NCBI RefSeq assembly: GCF_030519475.1
Contig: NZ_JAUMKD010000009.1
Coordinates: 186,001-250,000, forward strand
Length of the DNA stretch: 64,000 nucleotides
Reading direction: 5' to 3'
From: Micromonospora sp. C28SCA-DRY-2
GTDB taxonomy: Bacteria > Actinomycetota > Actinomycetes > Mycobacteriales > Micromonosporaceae
Shown in pieces: positions 31,070-40,049 of the stretch; within the stretch, counting starts at the first letter, position 1; the number at the start of each line of letters is the position of its first letter. Both the position numbers and the translations under genes were made by a program. Under the pieces are notes generated by a model. It was not told the origin of the DNA. It searched no databases and saw nothing but the letters and a program-made list of their open reading frames with translations.

Positions 31070-33583
31070 TCAGGCGGGCAGGGGCCGGTCGGTGCGGCCG
31101 CGGCCGTTCGGCCGGCGGCCCGGGGCGAACCGGATCACCGCGCCCGCGTCGTGCAGCGGGGGCGCCAGCGCGCCGGGGCTGCCGCCGGAGCCGCGTTGCA
31201 GGGCGGCCAGCAGGGTGCCGGCGGGCATCGGCCGGCCGAAGAGGTGGCCCTGCCCGGCGGCGCAGCCCAGTTCCCAGAGCGCCCGGCGCTGCGGTTCCCG
31301 CTCGACCCCTTCGGCGACGACGGCGAGGTCGAGGCTGCGGCCGAGGTCGAGGGTGGAGCGGATCACCGCGGCGGCCTCGGCCGACGTCTCCATCTCGGTG
31401 ACGAAGCTCCGGTCGATCTTCAACTCGTGCACCGGGATCCGGGACAGCAACGACAGTGACGAGTAGCCCGTGCCGAAGTCGTCCAACGCGAGCCGGACGC
31501 CCTCGTCGCGGAGCCGGCTGAGCACCCGGTCGACCACGTCGAGCTGGCTGAGCGTGAGGGTCTCGGTCAGCTCCAGCACCAGCCGGTCGGGTGGCAGGTC
31601 GTGCGCGCGCAGCCGGGCCAGCACCGAGCCGGGGAAGCGGGCGTCGAGCAGGCTGCGCGGGGACACGTTGACCGCCACCGGCACGTCGAAGCCGGCGTCG
31701 CGCCAACTGCCGGCCGCGATGAGCGCCTGGTCGAGGATCGCCTCGGCGAAGGCGGGCAGCAGGCCGGAGCGTTCCACCGCCTCCAGGAAGCGCAGCGGGT
31801 CGATCACGCCGTGCACCGGATGGTGCCAGCGGGCCAGCGCCTCCGCGCCGGTCACCTCGCCGGTGCCCAGGTCGACGATCGGTTGGAAGTTGACGGTGAA
31901 CTCCTGGTCGGCCACCGCGCGGGGCAGTTCGCCACCCAGGGCCAGCCGGCCGAGGTCGGCGGTGTCCCGGTTCGGGGCGTAGGTGGAGGTCCGCTGGCCG
32001 GCGCGCTTCGCCTGGTACATCGCCACGTCGGCGCGGCGCAGCAGTTCGGCCATCCCGCCGCTGGCCGGGGCGGCGGCGATCCCGCCGCTGGCCTCCACGC
32101 TGATCCGCATGCCGTCCAGGTCGAACGGCTCGTGCAGCGCGCCGAGCAGCGCCTCGGCCCGGTGCGCGGCCACCGCGGGCGCCGGCAGCCCGCGCAGCAG
32201 CACGGCGAACTCGTCGCCGCCCAGCCGGGCCACCAGGTCGCCGTCCTGGGCGGCGCCGCGCAGCCGGTCGGCGACCTGCACCAGCACCTGGTCGCCGGCG
32301 GCGTGCCCGAGGGTGTCGTTGACCTCCTTGAAGTGGTTGAGGTCGATCAGCACCAGGGCGGTGACCCCGTCGGCGTGCCGGGTGCTGAGCTGCTCGGTGC
32401 CCTGCTCCAGCAGGTGCCGCCGGTTGGCCAGCCCGGTGAGCGGGTCGTGGGTGGCGGCGTACGCGTGCTCGTCGGCGACCCGGGCCAGTTCGGCGTACGC
32501 CTGCGCGTTGCGTACGGCGGTGCAGAGCGCCGAGGCGAAGGTGCGCAGCGTGTACTGCTCGCGTTCGGAGAGCCGTACCGGGCCGCGGAACCGCAGCCGG
32601 AGCACGCCGACGTCGACCGCCCGGTCGTGCCCCTCCAGCGCGGCCGGGACGACCGTGCCGTCCACGGTGGTGGGCTGGCCGGCCGGCCCGTCGTACGTCA
32701 CGCCGCCGGTGCCGCCCCGCACGGTGCGGCCGTCGTCGCGCAGCTCGATCTCCACCTCGTCGGCGGAGAAGAGTTCGGCGGCCTGGGTGACCGCGGTGGT
32801 GAGGACCTTGTCCAGGTCGACCACGTTCAGCGCGTCGGTGGTGCGGGCCAGCCGCTGCCACGCCTGCTGCTCGGTGCGGGCCCGGAAGCGGGTGGAGTAG
32901 GCGAGGTGCAGGCTCAGGACGAGCAGCGGCACGGCGAGCAGCAGCCGGTTGTCGATCCGGATGATGAAGACGGTGCCGATGATGACGAGGAGTCGGGCCA
33001 ACCCGCCGCCGAGCCGCAGGTCCCAGTCCCCGCGGAACACGGCGCTGAGCCGGGTTCCGGTCGCCAGCGCGATGACCGGCAGCGTGATCGCCTCGTCGAC
33101 CACCACCGCGGCGAGGTACGCGACAGCGATCGGGCCGACCACGCCGAGCACGTCGCCGCCGTCGGTCTGCCAGCCGCTGGCGTGCAGGACCAGCCCGGCC
33201 ACCGTGGCGACCAGCATGTTCTTGCCGACGCCGAACAGCGCCTTGACGGGGGTCAGGCGCGCCAGCGCGGTGGCGATCGCGACGCCGGCTCCGGTGGCCA
33301 GCACCACCGTGGGCAGCGGTGCCACCGCGAGCGCGATCATGATCGCGGTCTCGGTCCAGGCGATGTAGTGGTGGGTGGCGCGGATCCGGATCCGCACCTT
33401 GACCGTGAAGCCCACCGCCACCAGGGAGATCAGGGCCGCCCAGACCACCGCCGTGTCCGGCAGGCCGTGGAGCGGGACGCGGGTCGCGGAGACGGCCCCG
33501 GCCAGGCCGGCCACAACGACGACGAGACCGACTAGCAGCCGTAGCTGCCGATCGGTCCCAGTCTGTCGATCCTGTGGAGCCAC
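31070..33583 (-). CDS. Membrane-bound GGDEF-EAL cyclic-di-GMP protein
   Basis: The 837-residue protein has about eight transmembrane segments (10-230), a GAF-like region (about 240-365), a GGDEF domain with intact GGDEF at 455-459, and an EAL domain with EALAR from Glu581, DDFGTGYSS, KIDRSFV and the final AEGVE/GQGHLFGRP motifs. Both diguanylate cyclase and phosphodiesterase motifs look intact. The product-inhibition site RxxD before GGDEF reads QDGD, so feedback inhibition may be lost. The GTG start follows AGGGAAG. The long 5' spacer suggests separate regulation. It sets cyclic-di-GMP levels, a signal linked to development in actinobacteria. Confidence 0.93.
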   Translation of the reverse strand: MAPQDRQTGTDRQLRLLVGLVVVVAGLAGAVSATRVPLHGLPDTAVVWAALISLVAVGFTVKVRIRIRATHHYIAWTETAIMIALAVAPLPTVVLATGAGVAIATALARLTPVKALFGVGKNMLVATVAGLVLHASGWQTDGGDVLGVVGPIAVAYLAAVVVDEAITLPVIALATGTRLSAVFRGDWDLRLGGGLARLLVIIGTVFIIRIDNRLLLAVPLLVLSLHLAYSTRFRARTEQQAWQRLARTTDALNVVDLDKVLTTAVTQAAELFSADEVEIELRDDGRTVRGGTGGVTYDGPAGQPTTVDGTVVPAALEGHDRAVDVGVLRLRFRGPVRLSEREQYTLRTFASALCTAVRNAQAYAELARVADEHAYAATHDPLTGLANRRHLLEQGTEQLSTRHADGVTALVLIDLNHFKEVNDTLGHAAGDQVLVQVADRLRGAAQDGDLVARLGGDEFAVLLRGLPAPAVAAHRAEALLGALHEPFDLDGMRISVEASGGIAAAPASGGMAELLRRADVAMYQAKRAGQRTSTYAPNRDTADLGRLALGGELPRAVADQEFTVNFQPIVDLGTGEVTGAEALARWHHPVHGVIDPLRFLEAVERSGLLPAFAEAILDQALIAAGSWRDAGFDVPVAVNVSPRSLLDARFPGSVLARLRAHDLPPDRLVLELTETLTLSQLDVVDRVLSRLRDEGVRLALDDFGTGYSSLSLLSRIPVHELKIDRSFVTEMETSAEAAAVIRSTLDLGRSLDLAVVAEGVEREPQRRALWELGCAAGQGHLFGRPMPAGTLLAALQRGSGGSPGALAPPLHDAGAVIRFAPGRRPNGRGRTDRPLPA

Positions 33584-34096
33584 CCGTCTTCCCTGTCGTC
33601 ATCGACGGCTGCGCTCCGCAAGACTACTGCGATTGTGGTCACCTACAGAAGGTGAACCAACCGCAACTCAGCCCCATTCGTTCGACGTCATTTCGACCCC
33701 CAGCTGATCGGTACCGGCTTTCGATGGGGTCAGCCTAAGGGAACTTGGCGCTGGTTTGAGACGATAAATGTCCATATGCGCAATATGAGCTAATACGGCA
33801 ATGAGCTGTCACGGTCAGTTCGGTGATCCTGACGCAATGCGAACGCTTCTTTCGCTATGCACTTGTCAGGTCGCTCTGCGCGACATCCACCCGCCACAGT
33901 CAATGCGTGTAATCAGTCTGACGACTGGTCGCGGCCACCTCATCGTCGGTTCGGCCAGGTGTCCGACTCAACCCCTATGGTGTCCCCATTCTCGGCGGGT
34001 TCGTGCTGGTTGGGCGGCACTTCCGGCCTTCTTTCCGCTCACCCGGCAGCATCCCGTGACCACCTGAATACCCGCTTAGTCGAAGCAGCCGCCGCA
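33584..34096. other. Lower-GC intergenic stretch without a supported gene
   Basis: These 513 bases are clearly less GC-rich than the rest of the window, most so at about 33720-33830 (for example CATATGCGCAATATGAGC). Open frames here lack ribosome binding sites and normal codon bias. The promoter of the GGDEF-EAL gene lies at the left end. The stretch leads into a broken SARP-type regulator and may be a decayed acquired segment. Confidence 0.5.
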
Positions 34097-34328
34097 GTGC
34101 GGATTCGCGTTCTCGGGGGCTTGTCGGTGCAAGTTGCCCCGGGCAGGGTGCACGGCGGAACCGGGCAGTAGCACAACGTTCTCCCGGCGCTTGACCACAC
34201 CACCTGGACAAACGGTGACGGCCGCTCAACTCGTGGATGAACTCCGGGGTGACCGGCCCACCACAATTGCCTATCCACAGCCCACGGTGCCGGCCCGGGG
34301 AACTGGTCGACGCGGGCCGGAACCCTGA
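34097..34328 (+). pseudogene. Remnant of a SARP/AfsR-type regulator N-terminus
   Basis: A frame from the GTG at 34097 reads VRIRVLGGLSVQVAPGRVHGG and stops at 34170. A second frame then reads SRRLTTPPGQTVTAAQLVDELRGDRP and ends at 34328. Joined, they resemble the start of a SARP winged-helix domain (VRIRVLGPLEV...KQRxxLAxLL...VxxxxLVDELWGDRPP), broken by a frameshift near 34160-34170 and truncated: no BTAD or ATPase part follows. SARPs activate antibiotic gene clusters. It is a relic, probably of horizontally acquired or duplicated DNA. Confidence 0.55.
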
Positions 34329-34380
34329 ATGCCGGCAGTCGGGCGACCGCGGCACCGGCCCGTGCCGCGCGGCCGGGGGA

Positions 34381-34386
34381 TAGGCT
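34381..34386 (+). promoter_or_regulatory. Possible -10 box for moaC
   Basis: TAGGCT ends 7 bases before the GTG of moaC, and only a C-rich spacer lies between, so no ribosome binding site exists. Confidence 0.45.
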
Positions 34387-34393
34387 CGCCCCC

Positions 34394-34885
34394 GTGACCG
34401 AACCCGCGCAGCTCACCCACGTCGATTCGGCCGGCGCGGCCCGCATGGTCGACGTCTCCGCCAAGCCGGTCTCCGGCCGGGAGGCCGTCGCCGCCGGCCG
34501 GCTGCGGACCACCGCCGAGGTGATCGACCTGCTGCGCCGCGACGGCCTGCCCAAGGGCGACGCGCTCGCCGTCGCGCGGCTGGCCGGCATCATGGGCGCG
34601 AAGCGCACCCCCGACCTGATCCCGCTCTGCCACCCGATCGCCCTGCACGGGGTGACGGTCGACCTGACCCTCACCGACGACACCGTGGAGATCACCGCGA
34701 CCGTCCGCACCGCCGACCGGACCGGCGTGGAGATGGAGGCGCTGACCGCGGTGGCCGTCGCCGGGCTGGCCCTGGTCGACATGGTCAAGGCGGTCGACCC
34801 GGCGGCCAGCGTGGACGCGGTGCGGGTGCTGCGCAAGACCGGCGGCAAGACCGGTGAGTGGATGCGCCCGGAGGGCCGGCCGTGA
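34394..34885 (+). CDS. moaC: Cyclic pyranopterin monophosphate synthase
   Basis: The 163-residue enzyme catalyses the second half-reaction of the first molybdenum-cofactor step after MoaA. The family core is clear: DSAGAARMVDVSAKPVSGREAVAAG, then AGIMGAKRTPDLIPLCHPIALHGV, then TADRTGVEMEALTAVAVAGLALVDMVKAVD. The GTG start lacks a Shine-Dalgarno sequence. It opens the moaC-mog-moeA-moaE run and its stop overlaps the next start (GTGA). Confidence 0.95.
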   Translation: MTEPAQLTHVDSAGAARMVDVSAKPVSGREAVAAGRLRTTAEVIDLLRRDGLPKGDALAVARLAGIMGAKRTPDLIPLCHPIALHGVTVDLTLTDDTVEITATVRTADRTGVEMEALTAVAVAGLALVDMVKAVDPAASVDAVRVLRKTGGKTGEWMRPEGRP

Positions 34886-35352
34886 TCCGCGCCCGGGTGA
34901 TCGTGGCGTCCAACCGGGCCGCCGCCGGGGTGTACGCCGACACCAGCGGGCCGCTGCTCGTCGCCGGCCTGCGCGAGCTGGGTTGCGAGGTGGCCGAGCC
35001 GGTGGTGGTGCCCGACGGCGACCCGGTCGGCGCGGCGCTGCGCACGGCGGTGGCCGACGGGATGGACGTGGTGGTCACCAGCGGCGGGACGGGCATCAAC
35101 CCGTCGGACCGGACTCCGGACCTGACCCGGGCGCTGCTCGACTACGAGATCCCCGGCATCGCGGAGGCGATCCGGGCGCACAGCCGCGACAAGGTGCCCA
35201 GCGCGGCGCTCTCCCGAGGGCTGGCCGGCGTCGCGGGTCGCACGCTGGTGGTCAACCTGCCCGGCTCCACCGGCGGCGCCCGCGACGGACTCGCCGTACT
35301 GGGCCCGATCCTGCGCCACGCCGTCGACCAGCTCCGCGGCGGCGACCACTGA
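34882..35352 (+). CDS. mog: Molybdenum cofactor biosynthesis protein MoaB/Mog (MogA-like adenylyltransferase)
   Basis: The 156-residue protein has the MoCF-binding motif VVVTSGGTGINPSDRTPD and the closing NLPGSTGGARDGL stretch, typical of the MogA/MoaB family that activates molybdopterin by adenylylation. I chose the GTG at 34882, which overlaps the moaC stop as GTGA; this implies coupled translation. moeA follows 38 bases later. Confidence 0.9.
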   Translation: MIRARVIVASNRAAAGVYADTSGPLLVAGLRELGCEVAEPVVVPDGDPVGAALRTAVADGMDVVVTSGGTGINPSDRTPDLTRALLDYEIPGIAEAIRAHSRDKVPSAALSRGLAGVAGRTLVVNLPGSTGGARDGLAVLGPILRHAVDQLRGGDH

Positions 35353-35378
35353 CCCGCCCCCCGAGCGGGTCGCCCGGA

Positions 35379-35384
35379 TAGGCT
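35379..35384 (+). promoter_or_regulatory. Possible -10 box for moeA
   Basis: TAGGCT ends 6 bases before the GTG of moeA; there is no ribosome binding site. moeA may thus have its own leaderless promoter inside the cluster. Confidence 0.45.
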
Positions 35385-35390
35385 CGGCCG

Positions 35391-36650
35391 GTGAGCACCG
35401 ACACCGCATCCGCCGCCGGCCGGGTCGCCGCGCCGCCGCCGGCCGGCTGGGAGGAGGCCCGCGACCGGGCGTACGCGGTCGGGCTGGCCGCCGCGCTGCC
35501 CGCCGAGCGCCGGCCGCTCGCCGAGACCGACGGGTACACCCTCGCCGAACCGCTGGCCACCCGGACCGACCTGCCCGCCTTCCCCACCTCCAGCGTGGAC
35601 GGCTGGGCGGTGCGCGGCGAGGGCCCGTGGCGGGTGGTCGGGCGGGTGCTGGCCGGCGGCACGCCGGCCCCGTTGACCGAGGACGGGACCACCGTCGAGA
35701 TCGCCACCGGCGCGATGGTGCCCGACGGCGCCACCGCCGTGCTGCGGGTCGAGGAGTCCAGCCGTACCGCCGACGACCTGGTCAGCGGCGTGCCGCGACC
35801 GACGCCGGAGTGGCGGGCGCCCGGCGAGGAGGCGTACGCCGGTGAGGAACTGCTGCCCGCCGGCACCCCGGTCGACCCGGCGCTGATCGGCCTGGCCGCC
35901 TCCTGTGGCCAGGACGCCCTCCTGGTGCGGCGGCAGCCGCGGGCCGCCCTGCTGGTCTTCGGCGACGAGCTGCTCACCGAGGGCCCGCCGGCCGCCGGCC
36001 GGGTCCGCGACGCCCTGGGCCCGGCGGTGCCGGCCTGGCTGCGTCGCTACGGCTGCCAGGTGCGCCCGGCCGACGTGGTGGGCCCGGTGGCCGACACCCT
36101 GCCCGCGCACGTGGCGGCGGTACGCGCCGCGCTGGCCGAGGCGGACCTGGTCTGCACCACCGGCGGCACCATGCACGGCCCGGTCGACCACCTGCACCCC
36201 ACGCTGACCGCGCTCGGCGCGGACTACGTGGTGAACACCGTGGCGGTCCGGCCCGGCTTCCCGATGCTGCTGGCCCGGCTGGTCGGCGACGACGGCCGGG
36301 TGCGCTTCGTCGCCGGGCTGCCGGGCAACCCGCAGTCCGCCGTCATCGCCCTGGTGTCCCTGGTCGTCCCGCTGCTCGCCGGCCTGGCCGGCCGCCCGCT
36401 GCCGGTGCTGCCGCACGCCACCCTCGCCGAGCCGGTGCCCGGCCGCGGGGATCACACCCATCTGGCGCTGGTCCGGCTGGACCGGGTCGCGGGCACCGCC
36501 CACCCGGTCCGGCACGTCGGTTCGGCGATGCTGCGCGGCCTGGCCGGGGCGGACGGCTTCGCGGTGATCCGCCCGGGCACCTCCGGTGAACCGGGCGACC
36601 GGGTGCCGGTGCTGCCGCTGCCCCTGCTGCCCGGGGAGCGTGCCTGGTGA
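35391..36650 (+). CDS. moeA: Molybdopterin molybdenumtransferase MoeA
   Basis: The 419-residue enzyme inserts molybdate into adenylylated molybdopterin. The MoeA marks are FPTSSVDGWAVRG, then TGAMVPDGATAVLRVE, then the MoCF domain with VCTTGGTMHGPVDHL and the C-terminal FVAGLPGNPQSAVIAL. The usual TTGGVSVGDYD is here TTGGTMHGPVDH, a departure near the active site, so a specialised or alternative MoeA is possible. Its stop overlaps the moaE start as GTGA. Confidence 0.88.
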   Translation: MSTDTASAAGRVAAPPPAGWEEARDRAYAVGLAAALPAERRPLAETDGYTLAEPLATRTDLPAFPTSSVDGWAVRGEGPWRVVGRVLAGGTPAPLTEDGTTVEIATGAMVPDGATAVLRVEESSRTADDLVSGVPRPTPEWRAPGEEAYAGEELLPAGTPVDPALIGLAASCGQDALLVRRQPRAALLVFGDELLTEGPPAAGRVRDALGPAVPAWLRRYGCQVRPADVVGPVADTLPAHVAAVRAALAEADLVCTTGGTMHGPVDHLHPTLTALGADYVVNTVAVRPGFPMLLARLVGDDGRVRFVAGLPGNPQSAVIALVSLVVPLLAGLAGRPLPVLPHATLAEPVPGRGDHTHLALVRLDRVAGTAHPVRHVGSAMLRGLAGADGFAVIRPGTSGEPGDRVPVLPLPLLPGERAW

Positions 36651-37075
36651 CCGCCCCGACGACGACCTACGGCGAGGTGACCGACCAGCCGCTGGACCTC
36701 GCCGCGCACGAGGCGGCGGTCGCCGACGTGCGGGCCGGCGCGGTGGTCTCGTTCCAGGGCGTGGTCCGCGACCACGACCACGGCCGTGCGGTGACCAGCC
36801 TGGAGTACGAGGGCCACCCGAGCGCCGAGCGGGTGCTGCGCGAGGTGGCCGCCGAGATCGCCGCCGACCCCGAGGTGTACGCGGTCGCCGTGTCCCACCG
36901 GGTCGGCCCGCTCGCCATCGGCGACGTGGCCCTGGTCGCCGCGGTCAGCACCGCGCACCGGGCGGCGGCGTTCGCGGCCTGCGCCCGGCTGGTGGACGAG
37001 GTCAAGGCGCGGCTGCCGATCTGGAAGCGGCAGGTCTTCGCCGACGGCACCGAGGAGTGGGTCAACTGCCCCTGA
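36647..37075 (+). CDS. moaE: Molybdopterin synthase catalytic subunit MoaE
   Basis: The 142-residue protein is the large subunit of molybdopterin synthase, which receives sulfur from the C-terminal thiocarboxylate of MoaD. Marks are VSFQGVVRDHDHGRAVTSLEYEGH, AVSHRVGPLAIGD and the catalytic-lysine region PIWKRQVFADGTEEWVN. Its GTG overlaps the moeA stop. The partner moaD is not adjacent but lies at 49087-49365 beside moaA. Confidence 0.93.
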   Translation: MTAPTTTYGEVTDQPLDLAAHEAAVADVRAGAVVSFQGVVRDHDHGRAVTSLEYEGHPSAERVLREVAAEIAADPEVYAVAVSHRVGPLAIGDVALVAAVSTAHRAAAFAACARLVDEVKARLPIWKRQVFADGTEEWVNCP

Positions 37076-37115
37076 CCGGTTCCCCGGGTCCCCCGGTCGG
37101 GGGCGGGTTCCCCGG

Positions 37116-38561
37116 TCAGCGGCGGGCGTTGAGCGCGGCCTGCCGGCCGAGCCGGTCGGCGTAGAAGACCGGCTCGGCGCCGGGCCGCCAGGGCAGCGCG
37201 GCCACCAGCACGATCAGCGCCAGCGCCAGCGAGTTCTCCATCAGGGCGCCGAACAGGCCGTCCTGGTAGTGCGATACCTCGGGCAGCTGGTGCTCGTACG
37301 GCCAGATCGGCGAGACCAGGAAGAGCAGGTAGAGCCCGGCCGCCGCCACCCCGTGCCGCATCCCGGTCAGCGTCGGGTACCAGATCGGTGGGCGCAGCCC
37401 GTTCACCCCCGGCGGCCCCCCGTACGACGACGCCTGCGCCGCCCGCTGGTTGAGGCCGCGGCTGGCCTCGCGGCGGCGGACCGCGGCGTCGGCCAGCACG
37501 ATGATCGCCGGGATGACCCAGACCAGGTGGTGCGTCCAGGAGATCGGGCTGATCACGTTGGCGGTGAGCCCGACCAGGGTGAACGCGGTCAGCTCGTCGC
37601 CGTCGGCGTGCGCGTTGGCGGCCCGGGACAGGCCCAGCGCCAGCATCAGCACGGCGAAGGCGAGCCAGAGCAGGCCCGGCGTCTCGATCGAGTCGTAGAG
37701 GCGGGCGAGCAGGCCGGCCAGCGACTGGTTCGGCGTCATGTCCGCCGCGCCCACCCGCTCGGTCTGCCACAGCACGCTGCCCCAGTAGGCGCGCGACTCG
37801 GTGCCGACGATGGCGAAGGTGCCGACGGTCACGCCGATGGCGGTGCCGATGGCGGTGGCCGCCGCCCGCCACTGTCGGGTGATCATCAGGTAGCCGATGA
37901 AGAGCGCGGGGGTCAGCTTGACAGCGGTGGCCAGGCCGATGCCGGCGCCGGCCCACGCGCCGCTGTAGACGAACCGCAGCAGCGCCCCGTCACCCTCGGC
38001 GACGTGGGTGCCCCGGCGCGACCGCCAGCGCAGGCCGATCAGGTCGGCCATGACCAGGGCGAAGAGCAGCACGTTGACCTGGCCGTAGCCGAGGGTCTCG
38101 CGGACCGGCTCGATCGCCGCCGCGAGCGGCACCGCGATGGCGACGGTGTACCAGAGCGGCCAGCCCAGCCGGTCGACGATCGGGCGCAGCAGCCCGGCCA
38201 GCACCACGGCCAGCGCGGCGAGGCTGCCCAGCGCGTTGACCAGCCCGGCCCCCGCGACCGGCAGGTGCGCCATCGGCAGCATGACCAGCCCGGCGAAGGG
38301 CGGGTAGGTGAAACCCAGGGTGGTGCCGGGTGCGATGAACTCGTACAGCTCATGACCGCTCGCCCACCACACCACCGCGCCGTGGTAGATCTTCATGTCG
38401 AAGAAGTTGTACGGCCGCCCGAATGCGCCGATGGCGAGCCATGCGGCGTAGGCGACGGCGGCCACGACGCCGGTCCGTACGACTGTCCTACGATCGATCC
38501 CACGCGTTACGCGACGGACTGGGGCGAGGCGGTCCACCCGTCTTCCGACGGTCGCCGGCAT
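37116..38561 (-). CDS. GT87-type alpha-mannosyltransferase-like membrane protein
   Basis: The 481-residue protein has about ten transmembrane segments and the marks of polyprenyl-phosphomannose-dependent enzymes such as PimE: an early outer loop FFDMKIYHGAVVWW-EFIAPGTTLGFTYPPFAGL, the VRETLGYGQVNVLLFALVM stretch, AVKLTPALFIGYLM and later SPISWTHHLVW. It is likely to mannosylate envelope glycolipids. The start is the ATG at 38561-38559 with GGGGGTGG upstream. A short AT-rich patch near 38670-38700 may hold its promoter. Confidence 0.82.
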   Translation of the reverse strand: MPATVGRRVDRLAPVRRVTRGIDRRTVVRTGVVAAVAYAAWLAIGAFGRPYNFFDMKIYHGAVVWWASGHELYEFIAPGTTLGFTYPPFAGLVMLPMAHLPVAGAGLVNALGSLAALAVVLAGLLRPIVDRLGWPLWYTVAIAVPLAAAIEPVRETLGYGQVNVLLFALVMADLIGLRWRSRRGTHVAEGDGALLRFVYSGAWAGAGIGLATAVKLTPALFIGYLMITRQWRAAATAIGTAIGVTVGTFAIVGTESRAYWGSVLWQTERVGAADMTPNQSLAGLLARLYDSIETPGLLWLAFAVLMLALGLSRAANAHADGDELTAFTLVGLTANVISPISWTHHLVWVIPAIIVLADAAVRRREASRGLNQRAAQASSYGGPPGVNGLRPPIWYPTLTGMRHGVAAAGLYLLFLVSPIWPYEHQLPEVSHYQDGLFGALMENSLALALIVLVAALPWRPGAEPVFYADRLGRQAALNARR

Positions 38562-38776
38562 GGCGTGGCCACCCCCGTACCAAGGTCGTCCTACCCGTCC
38601 AGGTCCAGTACGGAGCCTAGAACGGCGCCTCACGTTACTGCCTCCCGCGTTATGCGACCGTGTCCGATCCCACACATGTTTTTGATATTTCCACCGCGTT
38701 AACGCCTACCTGGCGGTTCAGGTGATTCGCGGCGTTGGGAGGGGTGAGACTGGTAAGGGGAGGGTATCGACGCAGG

Positions 38777-39322
38777 TCAGCCGGGGAGTCGCCGGGCCGT
38801 CGAGGCGGACCGTACGGCGATCCGGGCCTCCCGACGGGCGGTCCGGACGGCGCGCTGCACCGAACGTCGAGAGTGGCCGATGCGATGGCCGGTGCGCCAG
38901 CGCAGGCCGGGCTTCCCCTCGGTGTCGGCAGCGGCCAGCAGCAGCCCGCCGAACAGGCCCAGGTTCTTCAGGAAGTGGATCTGGTTGTTGTTCCGCGCCG
39001 CCGGGTCGTCGTTGTTCCAGAAGGGATGCCCGGCGATGGTCACCGGGACCAGGGTGCCGGCGAGGACCAGCGCCGCCGGCCGGGCGAACTTCCCGGTGGC
39101 CAGCATCAGGCCGGCGCCGACCTGGACCGCCGAGTTGACCCGGATCAGCGTCGTGGTGTCGGTGGGGATGCGGGGGTTGGCCCGCTCCAGCAGCGGTGTC
39201 ACCCGGTCCGTCACCGGCTTGGCGGCCGTGACCAGCCGCTCCGGGTTCGCGAAGTTACGGGCCCCGCTGACCACGAAGATGCCGCTCAACATGGCTCGGG
39301 CGAGGGAGCGTACGGGTTTCAT
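38777..39322 (-). CDS. DoxX family membrane protein
   Basis: The 181-residue protein has the DoxX start (RAMLSGIFVVSGARNFANPERLV) and about four transmembrane segments, including NSAVQVGAGLMLATGKFARPAALVLAG and FLKNLGLFGGLLLAA. DoxX relatives take part in redox or quinone-linked membrane complexes, but their role is generally undefined. A basic C-terminal tail of about 40 residues faces the cytoplasm. It is divergent from the acetyltransferase gene. Confidence 0.85.
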   Translation of the reverse strand: MKPVRSLARAMLSGIFVVSGARNFANPERLVTAAKPVTDRVTPLLERANPRIPTDTTTLIRVNSAVQVGAGLMLATGKFARPAALVLAGTLVPVTIAGHPFWNNDDPAARNNNQIHFLKNLGLFGGLLLAAADTEGKPGLRWRTGHRIGHSRRSVQRAVRTARREARIAVRSASTARRLPG

Positions 39323-39442
39323 GGATCAGTCATACCCCGTCGCGGGCACGGCTACCCCGACAACCGCCGATCCGATCGGCCGACGTGGACGTCGCGCCAC
39401 GCCGATTCGAGCGACCGTCGCTGATGGACCGGCCCCGGCGGG

Positions 39443-39448
39443 TAACGT
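39443..39448 (+). promoter_or_regulatory. Possible -10 box for the acetyltransferase gene
   Basis: TAACGT ends 7 bases before the GTG at 39456, with no Shine-Dalgarno sequence between. Confidence 0.4.
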
Positions 39449-39455
39449 CCCCCGG

Positions 39456-40001
39456 GTGACCACGCTGCGGCTCCGTCCCGAGGATCCGGCCGACATCGGC
39501 CCGATCCACCGGGTGCTGGCGGCCGCCTTCGCGCGTCCCGACGTGGCCACCCCGCCCGAGGTGGAGTTGGTCGACGAGCTGCGCGACAGCGACGCCTGGG
39601 TGCCCGAGCTGGCCATGGTGGCCGAGTACGGCGGTGAGGTGGTCGGCTACGCGCTGCTGACCCGGGTGCGGGTGCGCTCCGACGAGCACACCGCGCCGGC
39701 GCTGGCCCTCGGGCCGGTGGCGGTCGCCCCGCACCGGCAGCGGATCGGGCTCGGCACGGCGGTGGTGCAGGCGGCCCTCGACGCGGCCACCGAGCTGGGC
39801 GAGCGGCTGGTGGTGGTGCTCGGCGCCCCCGCCTACTACCGGCGGTTCGGCTTCGTCCGGGGCGACCGGATGGGCCTGACCAGCCCGTGGTCCGGGCTCG
39901 GTGAGCCGTGGCAGGCGCTGGTGCTGCCGCCGTCCACCAGCGGTGACGGCCCGCCGCCCACCGGCGAGGTGCTCTTCCCGGCGGCCTGGTCGCGGGTCTG
40001 A
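39456..40001 (+). CDS. GNAT family N-acetyltransferase
   Basis: The 181-residue protein has the GNAT acetyl-CoA-binding signature in LGPVAVAPHRQRIGLGTAVVQAAL (Q/RxxGxG/A variant) and the following LVVVLGAPAYYRRFGFVRG. The shape is that of YhbS-like acetyltransferases; the substrate is unknown. I chose the GTG at 39456, which fits the family N-terminus (TTLRLRPEDPADIGPIHRV). It is followed by a convergent AAA ATPase gene. Confidence 0.85.
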   Translation: MTTLRLRPEDPADIGPIHRVLAAAFARPDVATPPEVELVDELRDSDAWVPELAMVAEYGGEVVGYALLTRVRVRSDEHTAPALALGPVAVAPHRQRIGLGTAVVQAALDAATELGERLVVVLGAPAYYRRFGFVRGDRMGLTSPWSGLGEPWQALVLPPSTSGDGPPPTGEVLFPAAWSRV

Positions 40002-40049
40002 CCCGCCCGGCCCGGCGCCGGTCGACCCGCCGGGCCCACCGCCCGCGGC

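Noticed and set aside
33801..34067. Frame in the lower-GC region after the GGDEF-EAL gene
   Set aside because: No genome-like codon bias, no ribosome binding site and no family resemblance.
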